From Lepidurus packardi (taxonomy: Eukaryota; Arthropoda; Branchiopoda; Notostraca; Triopsidae): a stretch of DNA of 64,000 nt. The DNA lies in assembly GCA_023053545.1 (NCBI GenBank), contig JAKZAN010000072.1, positions 47,994-111,993 of the forward strand, read 5' to 3'. Below, piece after piece: positions 38,031 to 53,900 of the stretch. Numbering within the stretch: position 1 is the first letter of the stretch; the number at the start of each line of letters is the position of its first letter. The position numbers and the translations under genes were made by a program. A model generated the notes under the pieces. That model had not been told where the DNA came from and did not search any database. It saw only the letters and a list, made by a program, of their open reading frames with translations.

Positions 38031-41000
38031 TGAATTAATTCTTTACGGACTTAATTAATTCTTTAGGATTGATTGAATTCCTTTCCTACTGAATTAATTC
38101 CTTACGGACTGAATTAATTCCTTACGGATTTAATTAATTCCTTACGGACTTAATTAATTCCTTACGGACTGAACAATTTCCTTGCGGACTTAATTAATTC
38201 CTTACGGACTGAACAAATTCTTTACGGACTTAATTAATAACTTACGGACTTAATTAATTCTTTACAGACTGAACAAGTTCCTTACGGACTTAATTAATTC
38301 CTTACGGACTGAATTAATTCTTTAGGATTGATTGAATTTTTTCAAACTGAATTAATTCCTTATGGACTGAATTAATTCCTTACGGATTTAATTAATTCCT
38401 TACGGACTTAATTAATTCGTTGCGGACTGAATCAATTCCTTACGGACTGAATTAATTCCTTACGGACTGAATTAATTTATTACGGACTGAATTAATCCCT
38501 TACGGACTTAATTAATTCCTTACGGACTGAACAAATTCCTTACGGACTTATCTAATTCCTTACGGATTTAATTAATTCTTTACGGACTTAATTAATTCCT
38601 TACGGATTTCATTAATTCTTTACGGACTTAATTAATTCCTTACGGACTTAATAAATTCCTTAAGGACTGAATTTAATTAATTCTTTAGGATTTATTGAAT
38701 TCTTTTCCTACTGAATTAATTCCTTACGGACTGAATTAATTCCTTACGGATTTAATTAATTCCTTACGGACTTAATTAATTCCTTACGGACTGAACAAAT
38801 TCCTGGCGGACTTAATTAATTCCTTACGGACTGAACAAATTCTTTACGGACTTAATTAATTCCTTACGGACTGAATTAATTCTTTAGGATTTATTGAATT
38901 TCTTTCTTACTGAATTAATTCCTTATGGAATGAATTAATTCCTTACGGATTTAATTAATTCCTTACGGACTTAATTAATTCGTTGCGGACTGAATTAATT
39001 CCTTACGGACTGAATTAATTCCTTAGGGACTGAATTAATTTATTACGGACTGAATTAATCCCTTACGGACTTAATTAATTCCTTCCGGACTGAACAAATT
39101 CCTTACGGACTTAATTAATTCCTTACGGATTTAATTAATTCTTTACGGACTTAATTAATTCCTTACGGATTTAATTAATTCTTTACGGACTTAATTAATT
39201 CCTTACGGACTGAACAAATTCCTTACGGACTTAAAAAATTCCTTACGGACTGAACAAATTCCTTACGGAATTAATAAATTCCTTACGGACTGAATTAATT
39301 CCTTAAGGACTGAATTAATTCTTTACGGACTGAATTAATTCATTACGGACTGAATTAATTCCTTACGGACTGAACAAATTCCTTACCAACTTAATTAATT
39401 CCTTACGGACTGAACAAATTCCTTACGGACTTAATTAATTCCTTACGGAATTATTTAATTCTTTACGGACTGAATTAATTCCTTACGGATTGAATTAATT
39501 CTTTACGGACTTAATTAATTCCTTACGGACTTAATTAATTCCTTACGGACTTAATTAATTCTTTACGGACTGAATTAATTCCTTACGGACTTAATTAATT
39601 CCTTACGGACTGAACAAATTCCTTACGGACTTAATTAATTCCTTACGGACTTAATTAATTCTTTACGGACTGAATTAATTCCTTACGGACTTAATTATTT
39701 CCTTACGGACTGAACAAATTCCTTACGGACTTAATTAATTCCTGACGGACTGAACAAATTCCTTACGGACTTAATAAATTCCTTACAAACTGAACAAATT
39801 ACTTACGGACTGAATTAATTCTTTACGGACTGAATTAATTCATTACGGACTTAATTAATTCCTTACGGACTTAATTAATTCCTTACGGACTGAATTAATT
39901 CTTTAGGATTGATTGAATTCCTTTCCTACTGAATTAATTCCTTTCGGACTGAATTAATTCCTTACGGATTTAATTAATTCCTTACGGACTTAGTTAATTC
40001 CTTACGGACTGAACAAATTCCTTACGGACTTAATTAATTCTTTACGGACTGAATTAATTCCTTACGGACTTAATTAATTCTTTACGGACTGAATTAATTC
40101 CTTACGGATTGAATTAATTCTTTACGGACTTAATTAATTCCTTACGGACTGAATTAATTCCTTAGGATTGATTGAATTCCTTTCTTACTGAATTAATTCC
40201 TTACGTACTGAATTAATTCCTTACGGATTTAATTAATTCCTTTCGGACTTAATTAATTCCTTACGGACTGAACAAATTCCTTACGGAATTAATTAATTCC
40301 TTACGGACTTAATTAATTCTTTACGGACTGAATTAATTCCTTACGGATTGAATTAATTCTTTACGGACTTAATTAATTCCTTACGGACTTAATAAATTCC
40401 TTACGGACTGAATTAATTCCTTACGGACTGAATTAATTCTTTACGGACTGAATTAATTTTTTACGGACTGAATTAATTCATTACGGACTTAATTAATTCC
40501 TTACGGACTTAATTAATTCTTTACGGACTGAATTAATTCCTTACGGACTTAATTAATTCCTTACGGACTGACTTAATTCTTTAGGATTGATTGAATTCCT
40601 TTCTTACTGTATTAATTCCTTACGGACTGAATTAATTCCATACGGATTTAATTAATTCCTTACGGACTTAATTAATTCCTTACGGACAGAACAAATTCCT
40701 TACGGACTTAATTAATTCCTTACGGATTTAATTAATTCTTTACGGATTTAATTAATTCCTTACGGATTTAATTAATTCTTTACGGACTTAATTAATTCCT
40801 TACGGACTTAATAAATTCCTAAAGGACTGAATTAATTCCTTACGGACTGAATTAATTCATTACGGACTGAATTAATTCCTTACGGACTGAACAAATTCCT
40901 TACGGACTTAATTAATTCCTTACGGACTGAACAAATTCTTTACGGACTTAATTAATAACTTACGGACTTAATTAATTCTTTACAGACTGAACAAATTCCT

Positions 41001-41750
41001 TACGGACTTAATTAATTCCTTACGGATTGAATTAATTATTTACGGACTTAATTAATTCCTTACGGACTGAATTAATTCTTTAGGATTGATTGAATTCTTT
41101 TCTTACTGTATTAATTCCTTACGGACTGAATTAATTCCTTACGGATTTAATTAATTCCTTACGGACTTAATTAATTCCTTACGGACTGAACAAATTCCTT
41201 ACGGACTTAATTAATTCCTTACGGAATTATTTAATTCTTTACGGACTGAATTAATTCCTTACGGATTGAATTAATTCTTTACGGACTTAATTAATTCCTT
41301 ACGGACTTAATTAATTCCTTACGGACTTAATTAATTCTTTACGGACTGAATTAATTCCTTACGGACTTAATTAATTCCTTACGGACTGAACAAATTCCTT
41401 ACGGACTTAATTAATTCCTTACGGGCTTAATTAATTCTTTACGGACTGAATTAATTCCTTACGGACCTAATTAATTCCTTACGGACTGAACAAATTCCTT
41501 ACGGACTTAATTAATTCCTGACGGACTGAACAAATTCCTTACGGACTTAATAAATTCCTTACAAACTGAACAAATTACTTACGGACTGAATTAATTCTTT
41601 ACGGACTGAATTAATTCATTACGGACTTAATTAATTCCTTACGGACTGAATTAATTCTTTAGGATTGATTGAATTCCTTTCCTACTGAATTAATTAGTTT
41701 TGGACTAAATTAATTCCTTACGGATTTAATTAATTCCTTACGGACTTAAT
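38031..41750. repeat. Transitional satellite between HOR blocks
   Basis: Right-domain monomers in an order that shares pieces with the 2.8-kb HOR (CCTGACGG at 39742 and 41519, TTACAAACTG monomers, TTAAGG monomers, tccatacggattt after a marker dimer near 40637) and pieces with the following block (TTGAATTTTTTCAAACTG at 38335, TTCGTTGCGG near 38418 and 38983, AATAACTTACGG near 38234). It shows no single clean period. It looks like a patchwork of older copies between two homogenised blocks. Confidence 0.78.
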
Positions 41751-44700
41751 TAATTCCTTACGGACTGAACAAATTCCTTGCGGACTTAATTAATTCCTTA
41801 CGGACTGAACAAATTCTTTACGGACTTAATTAATAACTTACGGACTTAATTAATTCTTTACAGACTGAACAAATTCCTTACGGACTGAATTAATTCTTTA
41901 GGATTGATTGAATTTTTTCAAACTGAATTAATTCCTTATGGACTGAATTAATTCCTTACGGATTTAATTAATTCCTTACGGACTTAATTAATTCGTTGCG
42001 GACTGAATTAATTCCTTACGGACTGAATAAATTCCTTACGGACTGAATTAATTCCTTAAGGACTGAATTAATTCTTTACGGACTGAATTAATTCATTACG
42101 GACTGAATTAATTCCTTACGGACTTAATTAATTCCTTACGGACTGAACAAATTCCTTACCAACTTAATTAATTCCTTACGGACTTAATTAATTCTTTACG
42201 GATGAATTAATTCCTTACGGACTGAATTAATTCTTTACGGACTTATTTAATTCCTTACGGATTGAATTAATTATTTACGGACTTAATTAATTCCTTACGG
42301 ACTGAATTAATTCTTTAGGATTGATTGAATTCTTTTCTTACTGTATTAATTCCTTACGGACTGAATTAATTCCTTACGGATTTAATTAATTCCTTACGGA
42401 CTTAATTAATTCCTTACGGACTGAACAAATTCCTTACGGACTTAATTAATTCCTTACGGAATTATTTAATTCTTTACGGACTGAATTAATTCCTTACGGA
42501 TTGAATTAATTCTTTACGGACTTAATTAATTCCTTACGGACTTAATTAATTCCTTACGGACTTAATTAATTCTTTACGGACTGAATTAATTCCTTACGGA
42601 TTGAATTAATTCTTTACGGACTTAATTAATTCCTTACGGACTGAATTAATTCCTTAGGATTGATTGAATTCCTTTCTTACTGAATTAATTCCTTACGTAC
42701 TGAATTAATTCCTTACGTACTGAATTAATTCCTTACGGATTTAATTAATTCCTTTCGGACTTAATTAATTCCTTACGGACTGAACAAATTCCTTACGGAA
42801 ATAATTAATTCCTTACGGACTTAATTAATTCTTTACGGACTGAATTAATTCCTTACGGATTGAATTAATTCTTTACGGACTTAATTAATTCCTTACGGAC
42901 TTAATAAATTCCTTACGGACTGAATTAATTCCTTACGGACTGAATTAATTCTTTACGGACTGAATTAATTCTTTACGGACTGAATTAATTCATTACGGAC
43001 TTAATTAATTCCTTACGGACTTAATTAATTTAATTCATTACGGACTGAATTAATTCCTTACGGACTGAACAAATTCCTTACGGACTTAATTAATTCCTTA
43101 CGGACTGAACAAATTCCTTACGGACTTAATAAATTCCTTACAAACTGAACAAATTACTTACGGACTGAATTAATTCTTTACGGACTGAATTAATTCCTTA
43201 CGGATTGAATTAATTCTTTACGGACTTAATTAATTCCTTACGGACTTAATAAATTCCTTACGGACTGAATTAATTCCTTACGGACTGAATTAATTCTTTA
43301 CGGACTGAATTAATTCTTTACGGACTGAATTAATTCATTACGGACTTAATTAATTCCTTACGGACTTAATTAATTCTTTACGGACTGAATTAATTCCTTA
43401 CGGACTTAATTAATTCCTTACGGACTGACTTAATTCTTTAGGATTGATTGAATTCCTTTCTTACTGTATTAATTCCTTACGGACTGAATTAATTCCATAC
43501 GGATTTAATTAATTCCTTACGGACTTAATTAATTCCTTACGGACTGAACAAATTCCCTACGGACTTAATTAATTCCTTACGGATTTAATTAATTCTTTAC
43601 GGATTTAATTAATTCCTTACGGATTTAATTAATTCTTTACGGACTTAATTAATTCCTTACGGACTTAATTAATTCTTTACGGACTGAATTAATTCCTTAC
43701 GGACCTAATTAATTCCTTACGGACTGAACAAATTCCTTACGGACTTAATTAATTCCTGACGGACTGAACAAATTCCTTACGGACTTAATAAATTCCTTAC
43801 AAACTGAACAAATTACTTACGGACTGAATTAATTCTTTACGGACTGAATTAATTCATTACGGACTTAATTAATTCCTTACGGACTGAATTAATTCTTTAG
43901 GATTGATTGAATTCCTTTCCTACTGAATTAATTAGTTTTGGACTGAATTAATTCCTTACGGATTTAATTAATTCCTTACGGACTTAATTAATTCCTTACG
44001 GACTGAACAAATTCCTTACGGACTTAATTAATTCTTTACGGACTGAATTAATTCCTTACGGACTTAATTAATTCTTTACGGACTGAATTAATTCCTTACG
44101 GATTGAATTAATTCCTTACGGACTTAATTAATTCTTTACGGACTGAATTAATTCCTTACGGATTGAATTAGCGGACTTAATAAATTAATTACAAACTGAA
44201 CAAATTACTTACGGACTGAATTAATTCTTTACGGACTGAATTAATTCATTACGGACTTAATTAATTCCTTACGGACTTAATTAATTCCTTACGGACTGAA
44301 TTAATTCTTTAGGATTGATTGAATTCCTTTCCTACTGAATTAATTCCTTACGGACTGAATTAATTCCTTACGGACTGAACAAATTCCTTGCGGACTTAAT
44401 TAATTCCTTACGGACTGAACAAATTCTTTACGGACTTAATTAATAACTTACGGACTTAATTAATTCTTTACAGACTGAACAAATTCCTTACGGACTGAAT
44501 TAATTCTTTAGGATTGATTGAATTTTTTCAAACTGAATTAATTCCTTATGGACTGAATTAATTCCTTACGGATTTAATTAATTCCTTACGGACTTAATTA
44601 ATTCGTTGCGGACTGAATTAATTCCTTACGGACTGAATAAATTCCTTACGGACTGAATTAATTCCTTAAGGACTGAATTAATTCTTTACGGACTGAATTA

Positions 44701-46620
44701 ATTCATTACGGACTGAATTAATTCCTTACGGACTTAATTAATTCCTTACGGACTGAACAAATTCCTTACCAACTTAATTAATTCCTTACGGACTTAATTA
44801 ATTCTTTACGGATGAATTAATTCCTTACGGACTGAATTAATTCTTTACGGACTTATTTAATTCCTTACGGATTGAATTAATTCTTTAGGATTGATTGAAT
44901 TCTTTTCTTACTGTATTAATTCCTTACGGACTGAATTAATTCCTTACGGATTTAATTAATTCCTTACGGACTTAATTAATTCCTTACGGACTGAACAAAT
45001 TCCTTACGGACTTAATTAATTCCTTACGGAATTATTTAATTCTTTACGGACTGAATTAATTCCTTACGGATTGAATTAATTCTTTACGGACTTAATTAAT
45101 TCCTTACGGACTTAATTAATTCCTTACGGACTTAATTAATTCTTTACGGACTGAATTAATTCCTTACGGATTGAATTAATTCTTTACGGACTTAATTAAT
45201 TCCTTACGGACTGAATTAATTCCTTAGGATTGATTGAATTCCTTTCTTACTGAATTAATTCCTTACGTACTGAATTAATTCCTTACGTACTGAATTAATT
45301 CCTTACGGATTTAATTAATTCCTTTCGGACTTAATTAATTCCTTACGGACTGAACAAATTCCTTACGGAATTAATTAATTCCTTACGGACTTAATTAATT
45401 CTTTACGGACTGAATTAATTCCTTACGGATTGAATTAATTCTTTACGGACTTAATTAATTCCTTACGGACTTAATAAATTCCTTACGGACTGAATTAATT
45501 CCTTACGGACTGAATTAATTCTTTACGGACTGAATTAATTCTTTACGGACTGAATTAATTCATTACGGACTTAATTAATTCCTTACGGACTTAATTAATT
45601 TAATTCATTACGGACTGAATTAATTCCTTACGGACTGAACAAATTCCTTACGGACTTAATTAATTCCTTACGGACTGAACAAATTCCTTACGGACTTAAT
45701 AAATTCCTTACAAACTGAACAAATTACTTACGGACTGAATTAATTCTTTACGGACTGAATTAATTCCTTACGGATTGAATTAATTCTTTACGGACTTAAT
45801 TAATTCCTTACGGACTTAATAAATTCCTTACGGACTGAATTAATTCCTTACGGACTGAATTAATTCTTTACGGACTGAATTAATTCTTTACGGACTGAAT
45901 TAATTCATTACGGACTTAATTAATTCCTTACGGACTTAATTAATTCTTTACGGACTGAATTAATTCCTTACGGACTTAATTAATTCCTTACGGACTGACT
46001 TAATTCTTTAGGATTGATTGAATTCCTTTCTTACTGTATTAATTCCTTACGGACTGAATTAATTCCATACGGATTTAATTAATTCCTTACGGACTTAATT
46101 AATTCCTTACGGACTGAACAAATTCCCTACGGACTTAATTAATTCCTTACGGATTTAATTAATTCTTTACGGATTTAATTAATTCCTTACGGATTTAATT
46201 AATACTTTACGGACTTAATTAATTCCTTACGGACTTAATTAATTCTTTACGGACTGAATTAATTCCTTACGGACCTAATTAATTCCTTACGGACTGAACA
46301 AATTCCTTACGGACTTAATTAATTCCTGACGGACTGAACAAATTCCTTACGGACTTAATAAATTCCTTACAAACTGAACAAATTACTTACGGACTGAATT
46401 AATTCTTTACGGACTGAATTAATTCATTACGGACTTAATTAATTCCTTACGGACTGAATTAATTCTTTAGGATTGATTGAATTCCTTTCCTACTGAATTA
46501 ATTAGTTTTGGACTGAATTAATTCCTTACGGATTTAATTAATTCCTTACGGACTTAATTAATTCCTTACGGACTGAACAAATTCCTTACGGACTTAATTA
46601 ATTCTTTACGGACTGAATTA
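41750..46620. repeat. 2610/2570-bp tandem duplication
   Basis: A unit starting about 41750 is repeated from about 44360. TTGAATTTTTTC is at 41911 and 44521 (offset 2610). After a 40-bp deletion in the second copy near 44880 (a TATTTACGGACTT monomer and the following one), the offset becomes 2570: the TTTAATTCATTACGG insertion marker at about 43031 and 45601, and AGTTTTGG at 43934 and 46504. A third AGTTTTGG at 41696, with GGACTAAATT, marks an older relative just before the first copy. Confidence 0.9.
44164..44195. repeat. Truncated-monomer junction (GAATTAGCGGACTT)
   Basis: A monomer is cut to 13 bp by loss of about seven bases between GAATTA and GCGGACTT, and the next reads TAATAAATTAATTAC and continues into a CAAACTGAACAAATT monomer. 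The identical junction occurs at about 47817-47848, 3653 bp away (2570 + 1083). The junction therefore arose once and was copied by the two nested duplications. Confidence 0.9.
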
Positions 46621-47700
46621 ATTCCTTACGGATTGAATTAATTCTTTACGGACTTAATTAATTCCTTACGGACTTAATTAATTTAATTCATTACGGACTG
46701 AATTAATTCCTTACGGACTGAACAAATTCCTTACGGACTTAATTAATTCCTTACGGACTGAACAAATTCCTTACGGACTTAATAAATTCCTTACAAACTG
46801 AACAAATTACTTACGGACTGAATTAATTCTTTACGGACTGAATTAATTCCTTACGGATTGAATTAATTCTTTACGGACTTAATTAATTCCTTACGGACTT
46901 AATAAATTCCTTACGGACTGAATTAATTCCTTACGGACTGAATTAATTCTTTACGGACTGAATTAATTCTTTACGGACTGAATTAATTCATTACGGACTT
47001 AATTAATTCCTTACGGACTTAATTAATTCTTTACGGACTGAATTAATTCCTTACGGACTTAATTAATTCCTTACGGACTGACTTAATTCTTTAGGATTGA
47101 TTGAATTCCTTTCTTACTGTATTAATTCCTTACGGACTGAATTAATTCCATACGGATTTAATTAATTCCTTACGGACTTAATTAATTCCTTACGGACTGA
47201 ACAAATTCCCTACGGACTTAATTAATTCCTTACGGATTTAATTAATTCTTTACGGATTTAATTAATTCCTTACGGATTTAATTAATACTTTACGGACTTA
47301 ATTAATTCCTTACGGACTTAATTAATTCTTTACGGACTGAATTAATTCCTTACGGACCTAATTAATTCCTTACGGACTGAACAAATTCCTTACGGACTTA
47401 ATTAATTCCTGACGGACTGAACAAATTCCTTACGGACTTAATAAATTCCTTACAAACTGAACAAATTACTTACGGACTGAATTAATTCTTTACGGACTGA
47501 ATTAATTCATTACGGACTTAATTAATTCCTTACGGACTGAATTAATTCTTTAGGATTGATTGAATTCCTTTCCTACTGAATTAATTAGTTTTGGACTGAA
47601 TTAATTCCTTACGGATTTAATTAATTCCTTACGGACTTAATTAATTCCTTACGGACTGAACAAATTCCTTACGGACTTAATTAATTCTTTACGGACTGAA
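45540..47700. repeat. 1083-bp tandem duplication
   Basis: The tail of the preceding unit is duplicated: the TTTAATTCATTACGG marker at about 45601 and 46684, the AATACTTTACGG monomer near 46202 and 47285, and AGTTTTGG at 46504 and 47587 all keep an offset of 1083. The first AATACTTTACGG is absent from the copy at 43631, so that substitution arose before this duplication and after the 2570-bp one. The length is 54 monomers plus 3 bp, the odd bases coming from a 5-bp insertion and short monomers. Confidence 0.9.
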
Positions 47701-50700
47701 TTAATTCCTTACGGACTTAATTAATTCTTTACGGACTGAATTAATTCCTTACGGATTGAATTAATTCCTTACGGACTTAATTAATTCTTTACGGACTGAA
47801 TTAATTCCTTACGGATTGAATTAGCGGACTTAATAAATTAATTACAAACTGAACAAATTACTTACGGACTGAATTAATTCTTTACGGACTGAATTAATTC
47901 ATTACGGACTGAACAAATTCCTTGCGGACTTAATTAATTCCTTACGGACTGAACAAATTCTTTACGGACTTAATTAATAACTTACGGACTTAATTAATTC
48001 TTTACAGACTGAACAAATTCCTTACGGACTTAATTAATTCCTTACGGACTGAATTAATTCCTTACGGACTGAATTAATTCTTTAGGATTGATTGAATTTT
48101 TTCAAACTGAATTAATTCCTTATGGACTGAATTAATTCCTTACGGATTTAATTAATTCCTTACGGACTTAATTAATTCGTTGCGGACTGAATTAATTCCT
48201 TACGGACTGAATTAATTCCTTACGGATTGAATTAATTTATTACGGACTGAATTAATCCCTTACGGACTTAATTAATTCCTTACGGACTGAACAAATTCCT
48301 TACGGATTTAATTAATTCCTTACGGATTTAATTAATTCTTTACGGACTTAATTAATTCCATACGGATTTAATTAATTCTTTACGGACTTAATTAATTCCT
48401 TACGGACTTAATAAATTCCTTAAGGAATGAATTAATTCCTTACGGACTGAATTAATTCTTTACGGACTGAATTAATTCATTACGGACTGAATTAATTCCT
48501 TACGGACTGAACAAATTCCTTACGGACTTAATTAATTCCTAACGGACTGAACAAATTCCTTACGGACTTAATAAATTCCTTAAAAACTGAACAAATTACT
48601 TACGGACTGAATTAATTCCTTACGGACTTAATTAATTCTTTACGGACTGAATTAATTCCTTACGGATTGAATTAATTCTTTACGGACTTAATTAATTGCT
48701 TACGGACTTAATAAATTCCTTACGGACTGAATTAATTCCTTACTTACTGAATTAATTCTTTACGGACTTAATTAATTCCTTACGGACTGAACAAATTCCT
48801 TACGGACTTAATTAATTCCTTACGGACTTAATTAATTTTTACGGACTGAATTAATTCCTTACGGACTTAATTAATTCCTTACGGACTGAACAAATTCTTT
48901 AGGATTGATTGAATTCCTTTCTTACTGTATTAATTCCTTACGGAATGAATTAATTCCATACGGATTTAATTAATTCCTTAAGGACTTAATTAATTCCTTA
49001 CGGACTGAACAAATTCCTTACGGACTTAATTAATTCCTTACGGATTTAATTAATTCTTTACGGATTTAATTAATTCCTTACGGATTTAATTAACTCTTTA
49101 CGGACTTAATTAATTCCTTACGGACTTAATACATTCCTTAAGGACTGAATTAATTCCTTTCGGACTGAATTTATTCTTTACGGACTGAATTAATTCATTA
49201 CGGACTGAATTTATTCTTTACGGACTGAATTAATTCATTACGGACTGAATTAATTCCTTACGGACTGAACAAATTCCTTACGGACTTAATTAATTCTTTA
49301 CGGACTTAATTAATTCTTTACGGACTGAATTAATTCCTTACGGACTTAATTAATTCCTTACGGACTGACTTAATTCTTTAGGATTGATTGAATTCCTTTC
49401 TTACTGTATTAATTCCTTACGGACTGAATTAATTCCATACGGATTTAATTAATTCCTTACGGACTTAATTAATTCCTTACGGACTGAACAAATTCCTTAC
49501 GGACTTAATTAATTCCTTACGGATTTAATTAATTCTTTACGGACTTAATTAATTCCTTACGGACTTAATAAATTCCTTAAGGACTGAATTAATTCCTTAC
49601 GGACTGAATTAATTCTTTACGGACTGAATTAATTCATTACGGACTAAATTAATTCCTTACGGACTGAACAAATTCCTTACGGACTTAATTAATTCTTTAC
49701 GGACTGAATTAATTCCTTACGGACTTAATTAATTCTTTACGGACTGAATTAATTCCTTACGGATTGAATTAATTCTTTACGGACTTAATTAATTCCTTAC
49801 GGACTGAATTAATTCCTTAGGATTGATTGAATTCCTTTCTTACTGAATTAATTCCTTACGTACTGAATTAATTCCTTACGGATTTAATTAATTCCTTTCG
49901 GACTTAATTAATTCCTTACGGACTGAACAAATTCCTTACGGAATTAATTAATTCCTTACGGACTTAATTAATTCTTTACGGACTGAATTAATTCCTTACG
50001 GATTGAATTAATTCTTTACGGACTTAATTAATTCCTTACGGACTTAATAAATTCCTTACGGACTGAATTAATTCCTTACGGACTGAATTAATTCTTTACG
50101 GACTGAATTAATTCTTTACGGACTGAATTAATTCATTACGGACTTAATTAATTCCTTACGGACTTAATTAATTCTTTACGGACTGAATTAATTCCTTACG
50201 GACTTAATTAATTCCTTACGGACTGACTTAATTCTTTAGGATTGATTGAATTCCTTTCTTACTGTATTAATTCCTTACGGACTGAATTAATTCCATACGG
50301 ATTTAATTAATTCCTTACGGACTTAATTAATTCCTTACGGACTGAACAAATTCCCTACGGACTTAATTAATTCCTTACGGATTTAATTAATTCCTTACGG
50401 ATTTAATTAATTCTTTACGGACTTAATTAATTCCTTACGGACTTAATAAATTCCTAAAGGACTGAATTAATTCCTTACGGACTGAATTAATTCATTACGG
50501 ACTGAATTAATTCCTTACGGACTGAACAAATTCCTTACGGACTTAATTAATTCCTTACGGACTGAACAAATTACTTACGGACTGACTTAATTCTTTACGG
50601 ACTGAATTAATTCCTTACGGATTGAATTAATTCTTTACGGACTTAATTAATTCCTTACGGACTTAATAAATTCCTTACGGACTGAATTAATTCCTTACGG

Positions 50701-50985
50701 ACTGAATTAATTCTTTACGGACTGAATTAATTCTTTACGGACTGAATTAATTCATTACGGACTTAATTAATTCCTTACGGACTTAATTAATTCTTTACGG
50801 ACTGAATTAATTCCTTACGGACTTAATTAATTCCTTACGGACTGACTTAATTCTTTAGGATTGATTGAATTCCTTTCTTACTGTATTAATTCCTTACGGA
50901 CTGAATTAATTCCATACGGATTTAATTAATTCCTTACGGACTTAATTAATTCCTCACGGACTGAACAAATTCCCTACGGACTTAA
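47701..50985. repeat. Mixed right-domain satellite
   Basis: Starts with the 13-bp truncated monomer GAATTAGCGGACTT (47824), shared with 44171. It then has a relative of the TTGAATTTTTTC segment (48095) followed by a long series in which cassettes beginning ACTGACTTAATTCTTTAGG and containing CCATACGGATTT recur (near 49370, 50230 and 50845). The last of these carries CCTCACGG at 50953. TTAAAAACTGAACAAATT near 48582 and AACTCTTTACGG near 49092 are private. No non-satellite sequence is present. Confidence 0.78.
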
Positions 50986-53900
50986 TTAATTCCTTACGGA
51001 TTTAATTAATTCTTTACGGATTTAATTAATTCCTTACGGATTTCATTAATTCTTTACGGACTGAATTAATTCCTTACGGACTGATTAATTCATTACGGAC
51101 TGAATTAATTCCTTACGGACTGAACAAATTCCTTACGGACTTAATTAATTCCTTACGGACTGAACAAATTCCTTACGGACTTAATAAATTCCTTACAAAC
51201 TGAACAAATTACTTACGGACTGAATTAATTCTTTACGGACTGAATTAATTCATTACGGACTTAATTAATTCCTTACGGACTTAATTAATTCCTTACGGAC
51301 TGAATTAATTCTTTAGGATTGATTGAATTCCTTTCCTACTGAATTAATTCCTTACGGACTGAACAAATTCCTTACGGAATTAATTAATTCCTTACGGACT
51401 TAATTAATTCTTTACGGACTGAATTAATTCCTTACGGATTGAATTAATTCTTTACGGACTTAATTAATTCCTTACGGACTTAATAAATTCCTTACGGACT
51501 GAATTAATTCCTTACGGACTGAATTAATTCTTTACGGACTGAATTAATTCTTTACGGACTGAATTAATTCATTACGGACTTAATTAATTCCTTACGGACT
51601 TAATTAATTCTTTACGGACTGAATTAATTCCTTACGGACTTAATTAATTCCTTACGGACTGACTTAATTCTTTAGGATTGATTGAATTCCTTTCTTACTG
51701 TATTAATTCCTTACGGACTGAATTAATTCCATACGGATTTAATTAATTCCTTACGGACTTAATTAATTCCTTACGGACTGAACAAATTCCCTACGGACTT
51801 AATTAATTCCTTACGGATTTAATTAATTCTTTACGGATTTAATTAATTCCTTACGGACTGAATTAATTCCTTACGGACTGAATTAATTCCTTACGGACTG
51901 AATTAATTTATTACGGACTGAATTAATCCCTTACGGACTTAATTAATTCCTTACGGACTGAACAAATTCCTTACGGACTTAATTAATTCCTTACGGACTG
52001 AATTAATTCTTTAGGATTGATTGAATTCCTTTCTTACTGAATTAATTCCTTATGGACTGAATTAATTCTTTAGGATTGATTGAATTCCTTTCTTACTGAA
52101 TTAATTCCTTATGGACTGAATTAATTCCTTACGGATTTAATTAATTCCTTACGGACTTAATTAATTCGTTGCGGACTGAATTAATTCCTTACGGACTGAA
52201 TTAATTCCTTACGGACTGAATTAATTCCTAACGGACTGAAGTAATTCATTACAGACTGAATTAATTCCTTACGGACTTAAATAATTCCTTACGGACTTAA
52301 TTAATTCATTACGGACTTAATTAATTCGTTGCGGACTGAATTAATTCCTTACGGACTTAAATAATTCCTTACGGACATAATTAATTCATTACGGACTGAA
52401 TTAATCCCTTACGGACTTAATTAATTCTTTACGGACTGAATTAATTCCTTGCGGATTGAATTAATTCTTTACGGACTTAATTAATTCCTTACGGACTGAA
52501 TTAAATCCTTAGGACTGATTGAATTCCTTTCTTACTGAATTAATTCCTTACGGACTGAATTAATTCCTTACGGATTTAATTAATTCCTTACGGACTTAAT
52601 TAATTCCTTACGGACTGAACAAATTCCTTACGGACTTAATTAATTCCTTACGGACTTAATTAATTCTTTACGGACTGAATTAATTCCTTACGGATTGAAT
52701 TAATTCTTTACGGACTTAATTAATTCCTTACGGACTTAATAAATTCCTTACGGACTGAATTAATTCCTTACGGACTGAATTAATTCTTTACGGACTTATT
52801 TAATTCCTTACGGATTGAATTAATTATTTACGGACTTAATTAATTCCTTACGGACTGAATTAATTCTTTAGGATTGATTGAATTCTTTTCTTACTGTATT
52901 TATTCCTTACGGACTGAATTAATTCCTTACGGATTTAATTAATTCCTTACGGACTTAATTAATTCCTTACGGACTGAACAAATTCCTTACGGACTTAATT
53001 AATTCCTTACGGATTTTATTAATTCTTTACGGACTGAATTATTTCCTTACGGACTGAATTAATTCCTTAGGATTGATTGAATTCCTTTCTTACTGAATTA
53101 ATTCCTTACGGACTGAATTAATTCCTAACGGATTTAATTAATTCCTTACGGACTTAATTAATTCCTTACGGACTGAATTAATTCTTTACGGACTTAATTA
53201 ATTCCTTACGGACTGAACAAATTCCTTACGGACTTAATTAATTCCTTACGGACTTAATTAATTCTTTACGGACTGAATTAATTCCTTACGGACTTAATTA
53301 ATTCCTTACGGACTGAACAAATTCCTTACGGACTTAATTAATTCCTTACGGACTGAACAAATTCCTTACGGACTTAATAAATTCCTTACAAACTGAACAA
53401 ATTACTTACGGACTGAATTAATTCTTTACGGACTGAATTAATTCATTACGGACTTAATTAATTCCTTACGGACTGAATTAATTCTTTAGGATTGATTGAA
53501 TTAGTTTCCTACTGAATTAATTCCTTACGGACTGAATTAATTCCTTACGGATTTAATTAATTCCTTACGGACTTAATTAATTCCTTACGGACTGAACAAA
53601 TTCCTTACGGACGTAATTAATTTTTTACGGACTGAATTAATTCCTTACGGACTTAATTAATTCTTTACGGACTGAATTAATTCCTTACGGACTGAATTAA
53701 TTCCTTAGGATTGATTGAATTCCTTTCTTACTGAATTAATTCCTTACGGACTGAATTAGTTCCTTACGGATTTAATTAATTCTTTACGGACTTAATTAAT
53801 TCCTTACGGACTGAACAAATTCCTTACGGACTTAATTAATTCCTTACGGACTTAATTAATTCTTTACGGACTTAATTAATTCCTTACGGACTTAATTAAT

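Noticed and set aside
38415-38435. CENP-B box in ATTCGTTGCGGACTGAA monomers
   Set aside because: Only the first TTCG of the CENP-B core pattern (TTCG, four bases, A, two bases, CGGG) fits; the central A and the CGGG are absent.
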